Positions 34,401-47,794 of a stretch of DNA of 64,000 nucleotides are shown in pieces; the first letter of the stretch is position 1; each line of letters begins with the position of its first letter. The stretch is from Oasisia sp. SBJ-2009. Its lineage: Eukaryota; Annelida; Polychaeta; Sabellida; Siboglinidae. The stretch is from positions 28,131,109-28,195,108 of the forward strand of contig OZ024867.1 in NCBI GenBank assembly GCA_964017155.1. Direction: 5' to 3'. Made by a program: the position numbers and the translations under genes. The notes under the pieces are model-generated. The model ran no database searches. It saw nothing but the letters and a program-made list of their open reading frames with translations, and was not told the origin of the DNA.

Positions 34401-37400
34401 AAATATTTGTTAAATTTCATGGAATGTACCTTAGTTACCATGGACCGATCTTTTTGAAACTTGGCATGTTGGAAGATAATGTCATTCTTAAGATACCGTG
34501 TTAATATGAACACAAAATGTTTATTAGAAAAACAATTGCAGATTAATTAATAATTTATGCAATTACCTTCGTTGTTAAGAAAAGCGAACAAACTGTGCTG
34601 CTGTTTATGCCTTGGTTAGGATGGACATATCTGGCTGAAATTTGGACAACTCAAAGATAGTATAATTTTCATGATATTGCATTTGCTTTTCCCAATTCCT
34701 CATCCGGAGAATCTGACACCGTCTCTATGGATCGGTCAGCGCGACTTGCGTAGCCGTGCCGTGTCGTAATCATTCTCACGAAAGTCGAATTCAATATTCG
34801 TCTTCGTCAGTGATGTAGTTCGCAAAATTGTCATCCTCGTCATCGTCCGCCACGCTTTCATCAGTCACTTCCTCCAAAAAGTACTCCGGTCGCCTCAATC
34901 AAACTATCTATTTGTGCCCGATCACTTGCATCAGAGTTTAACCTTCACCACACTGAACACCATTTTTAGCTTCGTGTTCACTCGCTAACTAGGTCAGCAG
35001 TGACGCAAAGTAAATACACGGGGCGCGCATGCGGTTATGCAAATGTTCCATGCTGGACCAATGAGAACGGTTGCCGGAGCTGTTGCTACCATGTGACCCC
35101 GGTTTGTTTACCACAGTTGAACGAATAGGGGGTCTATTCCAAGCATTCTGGAGGCCGGACAATGCATGCATTAGCATAGATATGACCATATATGGACAGA
35201 TGACGCGTTAAGCTACGCGGTGATACCCGTTATGATAGGGATCGTCCCAAAATAAGCGGCAAAGAATGCGCGCAATTACTGGCATTTTCGGCTTTGTTTT
35301 ATGGAAATGGAGCGGAACATTTAGCACAGCTCTACGCAAATGTCTTTAAAATATATGAAACAGTTAGTTAGATGATAACAAGTGTGGCAATCGATAAAAC
35401 GAATACTAAAGAATAATTTTCAGGGAAAATCTCTAAATTGACGAATGCCCGATTTTTTCACAAAATCGGCATTTACGGAAAATCCGATTTACCGACATCC
35501 GACCGCTTTTGTTAAGATGAGTCACATATATATATATATATTTATTTATTTATTAACTAGTTTACACCACAATTATTGTTAAATAGATAATCTATTAGTC
35601 AAATGTTTCCTTTATTTATTTATTATATTAAAATTTTTTTTTTTCATTTTAATGAACAAATTATATACAATGTATATCTTGTATTTAAATCTTATATTTA
35701 TTTGCCATATTTCATTTTATTATATATATATATATATATATATATAGGCACTATATGAGTCAACGCCAGACTACATTCCAATTCATCATGTAATGCACGT
35801 TGAATATGGCAATATAGCTTTATTATTATTATTATCTCAATGGTTGGGTCACCTTGCAAATAGGGTCACGGGTACTCAGGCCTTCCCCAAGTCATTCTGA
35901 AACTGCCCAGGCAAGTTTCCTTTTTTTATTAGTGTGTAGCTTCATTTCACCTCACAAAAAGTACCCAGAGAAGGGTAATTTATGGTAAGAAGGGGATTAC
36001 CTGGGTGTGCATGTGCGTGCAACTGGGGTATTCTCGTAGTAGGCGTAACAGGGCCGGGCCGGGCCGGGCCGGGCCGGGCCGGGCCGGGCCGGGCCGGGCC
36101 GGGCCGGGCCGGGCCGGGCTATGTAGGGATGTAGACAAAACATTGGAGAAACAGCGAGTGTTTGTGTGTTAATTAATAATACTAATATTTATTATTTATA
36201 AAGCGCAGTATCCAAATATGCTCAAAGCGCTGTACAATAAAATATAAAGCTATTTATTATTTGTTAAAACTAATATTAATAATAATAAATACAACTGAAA
36301 AAAAATTGAAATGTTAACTTATTCATATTAAAACTGTTAATTAAATATTATATAGAATTAACAGGTAGGCGGCAAGCCTGAACTGAAACTGTCCAAGGAC
36401 ATGATCATTAAAACTTCCTGGTGCATGCTGGGATAGTTGAAGGAGAGAATGACACCTGTCTAGTGTGTCAGGCAGGAGGATGACAGCTGCAGGTGTCTAA
36501 TCCTCCTCTCTGTTGGGGTAGGCTGGTAGTTAGAATGTATGGTGACAAGACAATGACAACATTTGAAGGACATTCCTATTACACTTCTTCTTCTTCCATA
36601 TACTGGACTCGGCCCTTTCCGGGCGTTAAAAGTCCAGTCAAACCTTGTGCGCTTGGGGTGGGGGTGGTGTGTGCACTCTTAAAACAGTTAATATAAAAAC
36701 AAAATTTATATTAAAAGGTTATTCTATGAACCTCTGGTGATTTAAAAATAAATTACTATTATGACGTATATAGTCTTATGAAGAAATTAAGGCAGATGTT
36801 AAGGCCCGAAGGCCAGCCTTGAAAGCCTCTGGGCATGTGGTGGCTGATAGGCTTGTCAGCAGGGCGTTATGCAGGATAAAATTATTGCCAGTCACACATG
36901 TTTTGGTGGACACATGGATGTTACCTGTTAAGCTAATTTACGAATTTTTACATGTGCCTGATGACCTGAAATGGCCTATAAACACACATATGACACCATT
37001 TACACTCACTTTCAAAGCACAACTATCAATATATCTGGTTTTGGAAGACTTTGCTCCTTCATATTTTTACCCATCCACCCATATTTCTGCCCGTCCATAT
37101 TCGTTTTTACCCGTCCAAATGACGGGTGGACGGGTCTCTACATAATAAAGCTATGCTTGTTGGGGGCCTAATCCAATATCTGAGGGTTCCATGAAAAAAT
37201 GAGTGGTAAAGGGCTGGGTGGTCTGCCCTTGCATGTCTCACTTCTACTCAGGGCTTTATGCAGAATAAAATTATTGCCAGTCACATGTTTTGGTTTGCCA
37301 GTCACATGTTTTGGTGGACACGTTGATGTTAACTGTCAAGCTAGTTTATAAACTTTCAAATTGTACCTGACGACCTGAAATGGGCTACAAACACAACATT

Positions 37401-37918
37401 TTTTTTTTTGCTCCTTCATTTTTTTGCCCGTCCACAACCCGTCCTCCATATTTCTACCCATCCATATTCGTTTTTACCCGTCCAAATGACGGGTGGACGG
37501 GTCTCTAGATAAAGCTATGCTTCTACTGTTGTCTCTAGGCATGGAGGTTGGAAAGTCACTCGGCGTCGAACCAGTCATCAGTGCGAAGGAGATGATTGAC
37601 CCCGAGGTGGATCACCTGGGCATCATGGCCTACGTGGCACTCTTCCAACACGTCTCCCCTCAGGGGAAGCAGGCCCACCCACGCCCCTCCCCTGTTGCCC
37701 AGCAACACCAAACCCCTGTGATGTCATCGCCCCGCATCCCGCCGGGGGAGATGCTCGAGCTGAGAGCCCCGATACGCCAAAGCCACGTCAACAGCCCGGT
37801 AGGGAGGTCATGTGATCGCCTGGGGTCAGACCATTATTTTTATAGTAACAGATTACAAATTGAAGTCCAGTGATTGTGTAAATTTTAGATTAGTATATGT
37901 ATATAATATATATATACA

Positions 37919-37995
<77 letters not shown>

Positions 37996-38108
37996 GACAG
38001 AGAGAGAGGCAGAGAGAGACACAGAGTGACAGAGAGAGAGAGACAGAGAGACAGAGAGACAGAGACAGATATATATATATATATATAGAGAGAGAGATAG
38101 AGAGACAG

Positions 38109-38139
<31 letters not shown>

Positions 38140-41131
38140 CAGAGAGAGACAGAGAGAGAGACAGAGACAGAGAGAGAGAGATGTAGAGAGAGAGAGACAG
38201 AGAGACAGAGGACTTTATGCAAGGGAATATGTTAAGACGTATATTAATGCAACATTTTGAGATCGGTCTTTAAAATAGTTGCTGGTGACAAGCCCTCTGC
38301 ACACCATCAGCTCACCCTATCACCTCACCCATCACTTTACACAGGGAAAACGCTTAACTCGGAACATTCATGTATATTTGCCTGTATATAACGGTATGAT
38401 AACAAGGGTTATTCAGTGGTAGTTTCTGACCTGCAGGTAATAAGTGACCAACTTAATGTTTGAGGTCTTCTGCTAGTAATAATAAAAAGGTTGTACCACC
38501 AGTAAACCTGAATGTGTGATCTTTATTTTAGGCATATGTGATACGTTGTTTTGCTAATAATGAATTAGTTTCTTTTACTGCCACCAGGTGTCGTTCATCG
38601 TTGAACCCCTACAAGAGGGCGTGGACAAAGATGACATCCGTGTGGAGGCTGTCGGGGCGAAAAGCAAAGCCCCAGTCACTGTGTCTTGGAAGGGAGGCAA
38701 AGGTCACGGCAAGTTCACACCGACAGAACCTGGGTTGTATAAAGTGAGTACAGCAGTGCTGCCACTGGTGTCAGGACAGCGCACTACTGCATGGGAACCA
38801 TTCATACAATCGTTTTCGGGTAAATTGCCAAGTTGTAGCAACAATTTCGGCTAATTTAGTTTCCATGAAATGATTTTCATACCTACGTACAGTGGTGATT
38901 GCTGTATCAATGCAAACAATTACACATTAAGGAGACCAGCGGGTCGAGAAATAAAAAAAATACGGTTTTCAGATCATGTCATTTTCAGATGCATTGGTAT
39001 CTTATACAGCTCTGTGCAAGAGCATATTTCAATATTTCAAGAATGAATACCAATAAAAACATCATTTATAACATGCCCCTCATTCTTCAAGAAGCAAAGT
39101 CCACCGTGGTAGCCATTTTTAAATGTCCGGGAATGACTAAAAAGAACGTTCGAGTCCAGAGACACGCCGCCTAGTAAATCCGCCATGTTTGTAACCGTCT
39201 TGTCCGGAAGTTTACACATAACCGGATGTGGTGTTCTGGGAGTTCTAGAATATAATTATATGCATCTATTTCGGGAAAATGTATGCGACCTCTACTGCCA
39301 TATAAGGATTTGTTACGCGATCCATGGCTCATTATAATATCGCGTAAATATCTAATCCAATGAACGCGCCCGGCGCACCAATGATCGCATCATCGCCCAA
39401 TCAGCGCCGTTTCCGGCAGCTGCAGGATGAGAAAGCAAATGGCGTCGACCGGCAAAACGTTAACAATTCGTCACGCATTTTGGGTCAAAAACACACTTAT
39501 AAATAAGGTTGGCACAATAATAAAATGTTGTTCCTATATGAATCTGATGCTTGGTAGTCATGTTCATTATGCAGACACTTATAAATGATTTAGTTAATGG
39601 TTATTAGTGGTTTCTAGGTGTGCTGTCAATATTATATGACATGCTGTCGTTTTTTGTCATTTTCTCAAAATCACGTTTTTGCACATTTGTGAAATTTCAA
39701 ATAATTATTCCCAAAAAACTATGAAAGATAGACATCTGAAATTTGTTCCATCTGTTCACATGTTAGTGACACACACAATAAGACTCATTTGACCATTGCA
39801 GCTGACTACATGGAGTTGTCAGATATGAAACATTACAGTTGACCAACGTCCAAAAAACGTTATTTCTGAAAAATCATTTTACAAGCATAGAACACATTAG
39901 ATCTTTCAAGCTCAAACCACCTTATTGTATGAAGGGACATTCTAGCTAATGAATTTGAGCAGTTTCATGAATCCACATGAAACCATTGACTCAGAATAAT
40001 TTTTTTTAATTCACCCCTCTGTGTAATTTTAAAATGTCGGTTGCTATGGCAACACATATGCAAATGAGTTCAAATTTTACACACTAAGTGCTGTTCACAT
40101 AACGAACGTGTATGCCAAATTTGGTTGAGATATATTGAGTATTAACATAAATATGGCACATAGCTGTTCTCGAGTAGTTGGTACCCTTAACTTATGCACA
40201 CAACAATTTGTTTAACATGCATATCCTCTGTGTACTGTAAATCTGTTTTGAATGTTTGTGTATCTAATATCATTCATTACACACAATATAATGTTCATAC
40301 ATGTTTTGTTTGCCGTAATTACTGTGTGATAACATGCAGCCATGAGTTATTTAATTTATTTTGAATTGTGAATTAAATTAACTAAATTACAACCGAAAAC
40401 TGCCTTAAAGCGACATGGTCCGTTCATGGCTTTTTATTTGTAATGCAAACTCATTTTAATCAGCATAAGTTATAACTATTGTAGCGTCCTGACCGCTAAT
40501 AAATGTTTTATCGAAACAGAACTGACTTCGTAATGTTAAACGTTGAATGTTTATATACGCTGTCACTTAAATCGCCGCGAGTGACACCCACCCTTTGAAA
40601 TTTACCAACTGGGAGCTGTGAACCTGGCTGGGTGTGGCGTTAGTGGCATCAACTTGTGTTCACGTGATACTGCATCGCGTGATCATGCATTTCCTTCTGG
40701 GCATTTAGCCACGCCTACAACGGTTTCGAAAACGCCTCGTGGTCGACGTGTAAACAGAGTTAAGCACCCCTTACTGCGTCTAATTTCAACCCCTAAATGG
40801 TACACGAAACATATTTTGACTGTCTTTACGTATATGTGTGATAGATGTAATTTATCCCGTATAACATGATTTTGCAATAAAAATAAAAAGTCACGAACGG
40901 ACCATGTCGCTTTAAATGCAGCATACACATACATCAGTCACATGTTATAAACAACGTTCTTCAGATATTCGTCTACCATTGTGGCAAAGTAATCCAGGGG
41001 GCGCCGGCAGAGGTTGTCGTGAAGATTGACCTGGCATCAGTGAAAGTAATCAACCCACCCACAGCTTGTCCAGCAAAGAGGGCAACACCACTGAAGGTCA
41101 GCAGCGAATATTCCATCATTCCTGTGTGTAC

Positions 41132-41185
<54 letters not shown>

Positions 41186-41245
41186 TATATATATATATAT
41201 TATATATATATATTGTATATATAATATATATATATATATTATATA

Positions 41246-41325
<80 letters not shown>

Positions 41326-44300
41326 TATATAAAATATATGAGCAATTTTTTAAAACTAATTTCTAGGTACACAATATATTCAGAAATAAATCGCAAACAT
41401 TTGTAATCTAGTGTGTTATATAATAGGTCTATTCAAGTTATCCTTTCAAATATTGTCGAGAAGATCAAGACATAATATTTATTCGTTATTTATCAATATT
41501 TCCCGATTTTTGTAATATATATGTCCACCAACATAATCTGCTTTTATTATTTGTAAACGTATAAATGAATCATTTTTTATATATGGTATTTTTAATGCGA
41601 TCTTGTTTTATAATTAATATCAGAAACAGCTCTTGATATTATCTTGTACAAAGATGTACAACGTTTATTAGGCATTCCTGTGATTCGCTGGTGACTACAT
41701 ATAAAATTATGTACACTGAAAGTGCACAAGCAGGGATGTTATACAGTTGCTCAATAGGTGTCACCACTATCTATGACAAAGCCAGAAATAGAGCTCCAGT
41801 GCAATGTATAATTGTTAAGGGGCACTGTATGGGATTGAACTTTCCACGTGAAACGGCAACATTTGGCCAACCCACGAGGAGGCAGCACCGTCAGTACCTA
41901 AAAATATCTTGTTGAATTTGAATCAAACACAGACACGGCCTCTCTTTTCCAATCTATTACAGAAGTTTCCACAACTGCACTGTCCAGGATCACTTTTAAA
42001 AGCCATGAGTTAAAAATAGCAACAACAGTTATCACGCGGCACGCTTGTCTTGTCAGTTGTCGCAGTTTTGTCCATCACTCGGCTGCGCAACATCGTCAAT
42101 GTCAACAAGATATTTTTAGGTACTGACGATGCGGCCACTCGCGGGTCGGCCAAATTTTGCCGTTACAAGTGGAAGGTTCAATCCCATACAGTGCCTAATG
42201 ATTAAATTTATTATTTAACATAATCTCTTTTTTCTATTTTTATTAAATCTGCAGCAGACATTATAATACATTTTCAGTTTCTGTGACCAGTAAGTGACCG
42301 TCACAAACATTTGTTTTTTCCAAAATAATGGATATATGAAATGACAACTCTAATGAAACCAGTGAAATATAATATAATTATATTTGTTAAATGAATTTCA
42401 TAGAATTGTATATAACATGGACTATATGTTTAAGTCACATTTTGGTATTGAGATATATCGACGTGGGTAATGGTAATTGTTATATATTTTTAAACAATTG
42501 CTTTACATTTATAATATCACATTGTGATAGGTTTAATATGCGACACTCAGAACATAATTTAAATGTCGATTTCTCTCAAATTGGCAAACTCAAAAGTTCT
42601 GTTCCTTGGGCTGTATCAAATACCTCCACAGATGACCAATACAGATAAGCTGCTTGACATGATCCCTTAATGTAGACATTTCCGCTTTGTTGTTGCACAA
42701 CAACTTTGCCCTGGGATATATGTGTCAGTAACTACTAAGTGGAAGAGGTTTACATGACCCCCAACTCCATAATATCCATTATGGACATTTCCCAAGTTTT
42801 GCGGCAAAGCGACGTCAATTCAAAGTAATAAAAATCATTGCCACTGGCACATACCGACATCACAAACGTCATGTATAATTTTCCTGCCTGCCTAGTGCCC
42901 ACACATTTGCCTGAGGCGGCTGTTGCAAGCAGTTAGGCTTTTGGCATGTCCCCTCAGCCAAACAGGTATGTGTATGAATGGGGAGGCCAGCAAGGCGGTC
43001 ATGCGTGACCGTGTGCGGCCGTGCGTGACGCTGGCTCTAACCACTGCAGCCAGTCATTCCAGTGGTGCTGCTCCATTCCTGTCACTGTGACACACTTGGT
43101 CACTCTGTCAAACAAACTGGGTGTTGTCCAGTCTGCTTGACCACATCCTACTTACTGGTCAACTCAAGTTGCTTGGACACTGACTGTCCCATTGGACTTA
43201 CTCTGGACAGATCCGTGTGAATTGTCGACATTTGGCAGCAGGATCTTCCACCTGAGTGTTTGTGTACAGCACAGAGCCACGCCCGTGTAGTTCACCCCGT
43301 GGACCGCTAAACGCCCCGACCGACAATGTCGTTGACTTGGGCGACGACCCACAAGTATGGGGCGAACTCCCTTGCCCAACAGTTCCCGTCTTTCCAGATC
43401 AGCGCGGAGGATGCCAGGAGCGGGAACGTCAAAGTGGAGTCCCGGTCTCCCAGTGGATTCACCCAGGACATGTCTGTTGTGGAGAGTAATGGTATCTACA
43501 CAGCAAACTTCACGCCCACCGAAGTCGGTGAGTCACAACTTCTGAATCTGATTAGTTTTAGTGCAAAACTCCTACATCACGCACTAGTATGGATGGTCGG
43601 TTTCAGGATGGCTGGCTTCATGTTATCTGGAAGTGGAATAAGAGTATTTGTGCTTGGGAATGTGGAATTAGGGTGGGGTGGATGGGGAAAAGTACAAGTC
43701 AATGGTGTGGGTGTGGTAGGGATGGGGTGTGGAGGGGGGCTGGGGTGGTGGGTTATGTTGTCTATTGGAGGTGCATAAAGGGTGCAGTTGTCAGGTTAAT
43801 ATCCTGCAATGCACCCTTGAAGGCGACGAGACTGTTGTGGGTAAATACATTAGGTGGAAGTCTGTTCCACTGGGCTATTGTTCGGGGAAAGAAGCTGTAT
43901 TTAAAATAGTTGTGGGAGGTGGATATTTGTCTGTATTTGGGTGGGTGGTTGGATCTTGTTTGGCTGTGTCCAGGTATGAGGTATTGGTTGGGATTGATGT
44001 CAGTTGGCTGACCATCCTTCTCTAGAATTAGTGAGTCCCCTACAGGTTACACATTTACCCCTTGTGTGGGATCTTTTACTTCCCCTGGCATAGACACCAG
44101 ATAGAAGGGACCACCGGCTTTTAGTGTTTTCTCAAAGACAGGCAATGTGAGGTGAACGAAATTGCAAAAGTTTTGCAGTGACGGCAGGTGTAATTTTGTT
44201 TAGCTGTTACATTACTCTCAGATTATGACCTATGACTGTAAAAAATTACGTATTTCATGTTAATTTTCTTGAACGTGTTGAACTTTTTAAAACTTAAATA

Positions 44301-47018
44301 CCAAAATGTTTTTAAGCAATCTCTTGTTTTTAACTTCCACTGTACTTTTTTTCACCGTCAGTTTTTTGGTTTGTGTTTTTTTATCACGCTACCCCTTGGC
44401 AATAAAGCTCACCTGTTGACAGAGGTCAGTGTCTGGTGGAATAGACGAAGTACCAGTTTGTGCTCATGCCTGTGTCTATTCACACGTGGCTTGTCATATT
44501 TATATACATCTTTACACACATAGTACCTGTACTCTCAGAATCTAGACAATAGGCAGTCACCAGGAAGACTTTTAAGCTAGTATTCAGGAATAGCTGGAAT
44601 CTTAAGCCTAAATCGGAGGTGGCCTTATTACAGAAGGCTGTCCGAGTCACACACACAATAACTGTCTTATAGATTTACTAAGTATGCTCGGCTGTGTATG
44701 GTCTTTTCTAAGGGGGGATTTGACCTCAGTGTGGTTTATTCTTGGTGTCGAGGGTGTATTTATTTTATTTATTTATCTCAGGTGGTTTCATCCAAATAAC
44801 CCAAACTTTGGCTAACGCAGGAGTTCTTCTCTAGAATTAGCGAGTCCGCTACAGGTTACACATTTACCCTATGTGTGGGATATTTTACTTCCCCTGGCAT
44901 AGACACCAGATAGAAGGGACCACCGGCTTTTAGTGTCTCTTCCGAAAGACACAGGCAAATGTGAGGTGAAAGATATTGACTAAGTTTCAAAACGGTGTTA
45001 GGTGGGATTGAACCACCGTTCCCTTGATTGACAGTCCGGCACTCTACTGCGTGATCACCCGGCACCACCGCTCCCCACAGGTTTATTGTGTGTTGAATAC
45101 ATATCCCTTACCATATTTAATGAATACTTCACATCTTGACCATACACTCTACTTGGAATAGAATTATTTATATTCACTGCAGTGAAAACAAATAGTGGAT
45201 AAATTGCACGGTAGTGTAGTGGGTAGAGTATCATGGTGGTGTAGTGGGTAGATTATCATGGTGGTGTAGTGGGTAGAGTATCATGGTGGTGTAGTGGGTA
45301 GAGTATCATGGTGGTGTAGTGGGTAGAGTATCATGGTGGTGTAGTGGGTAGAGTATCATGGTGGTGTAGTGGGTAGAGTATCATGGTGGTGTAGTGGGTA
45401 GAGTATCATGGTGGTGTAGTGGGTAGAGTATCATGGTGGTGTAGTGGGTAGAGTATCATGGTATTGTAGCCGGTAGAGTATCATGGTGGTGTAGCCGGTA
45501 GAGTATCATGGTGGTGTAGCCGGTAGAGTATCATGGTGGTGTAGTGGGTAGAGTATCATGGTGGTGTAGTGGGTAGAGTATCATGGTGGTGTAGTGGGTA
45601 GAGTATCATGGTGGTGTAGTGGGTAGAGTATCATGGTGGTGTAGTGGGTAGAGTATCATGGTGGTGTAGTGGGTAGAGTATCATGGTGGTGTAGTGGGTA
45701 GAGTATCATGGTGGTGTAGTGGGTAGAGTATCATGGTGGTGTAGTGGGTAGAGTATCATGGTGGTGTAGTGGGTAGAGTATCATGGTGGTGTAGTGGGTA
45801 GAGTATCATGGTGGTGGAGTGGGTAGAGTATCATGGTGGTGTAGTGGGTAGAGTATCATGGTGGTGTAGTGGGTGGAGTATCAAATCATACTCGAGGAGT
45901 TTCCTGGGTTTGAATACATCTTGTTGCCATTTTTAGTCACACTTCTTAACGTTACGATAACGTTAGTTGGTAACGTTCTAACGTTTTTTTGGAAAGTTTT
46001 ATTTACGTTCCCTTAACGTTACATATGGGAATGTTACTGCGTAACCTAATTATAACCTTTTGCTAATGTTACGGAAATGTAACATGTTTGCTGGGCCCTA
46101 CCCTTGCACAATGGAGGAAACCTGGATTCCTTTGTCTTAGCCCAGGATGTTTACACAACAGGTGACAGCAGGATTCTTTCCCTCTGAATACCTGCCTTTA
46201 TGGCTATAGATAAGCTTCACTGGCTTCCCATTCATTCTTTGATGCTAATGTTTGACCATAGGTCAATTTTCCCAATGCTGTCTGACAACATTCTGTCTAG
46301 ACTCCTGGGCCAGCTTATGTCAGGCAGTGCTTTACCTTTTGTTAGTAAAATGTAATTTTGTATGTGTATTTGATTGCATTGAACATACTTTTCAAATTTT
46401 CAAATTTGTTCCATAGTAAACGAATGGAACAAATTATCAGCTGATTGTGTAGGTGCTAGAAGTGTTAATATGTTTAAAAATAAAATTGACATATACCTAA
46501 GACGGGCAGGGTATACTTAGATAGATAGGTTGGACTCTCGATAAGCCAAACGGCTTCCTTGTCCACCTGCCATCTAGAGTTGATTCTCTAGGTGGCAATC
46601 TTGTTAAATCTTGTTAAATCTTGTTAAATACAGATCAAATACAAATACGCGCCCTTTTGTGATTTTCAGTTCAAATACAAATACACCAAATGTTTGTAAA
46701 CAAATTTGATCACACATATAATAATAATTTTAAGTTTACTTAAACACCATCAAATCCAGGGCTAAGATATGTGCCCAGTTGTTTTTAAATTTGAACATTT
46801 CATTTTTGAAGGCGACTTTGGAAGGCAGACAATTGAAATGTAATTTGTCCACGTCATGATCATAGTAAAAGGCATTTGTAACGTTACGGTTTATACAATT
46901 TTTAGGTGGGACATGTTGATTTACGTTGGGCATGGGTATAAATATGAATTAACACTTGTCCTTCTGGTCAAATGTTTCAAGGAGTTGATGTTGAGACCTT
47001 ATACATATATACATGCAT

Positions 47019-47114
<96 letters not shown>

Positions 47115-47740
47115 TCGCATACACGCAAACACGCAAACACGCACGCACCTGCGCACATAATACTTACATCCATACAGACATAGTTATTACTTGCATACCT
47201 TCATACATGCACGCATGCACGCACGCACACATACATGCATTAATTTTGTTCTGAATATGTGAATATATCTGTTTATTAAACAAAATTGTCTATCGTATAC
47301 ATGCAAAAGAAATTATGATGTCAGAATATATAGCTTGTACTTAAATGGAAAGGGATCCAATTTGTATGACAATATTAAATGACTGGAGTTAAACAATGCC
47401 ATGCATTGTGCAGCTGTGCATTGTGTAATTGTATACATTGACATGTGTGAGTGCATGTATTAGTCATTAACACATCAGCATATCAAATTCATTAGACATG
47501 TAACACATCATAAATCATAGGGAGACAGTAATTTATAACGTGTATATGAGACTGAAAACTATATAGGTATTGCATTAATTATTATTATTATTGTTTAGAA
47601 ACACTTATAAAGCACCAAGTATCCGTGTGAAAAACCAGTACAAAGGGACTAACAATATAACGTAAATAAATATATACCCCCGGTAATTTGTTATATGAAT
47701 TTATTAATTTCACCTAATTATTTAACTTAAATATTTAGCT

Positions 47741-47794
<54 letters not shown>

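Noticed and set aside
43326..43778. Reading exon 9 from an upstream ATG ([12 protein letters not shown]...)
   Set aside because: The strong acceptor CGTCTTTCCAG at 43388-43397 and phase agreement with exon 8 show that sequence before 43398 is intron.
45211..45888. CRISPR-like array
   Set aside because: Units are contiguous with no unique spacers, and the context is a eukaryotic intron. The same applies to the 30-, 20-, 23- and 33-bp arrays.
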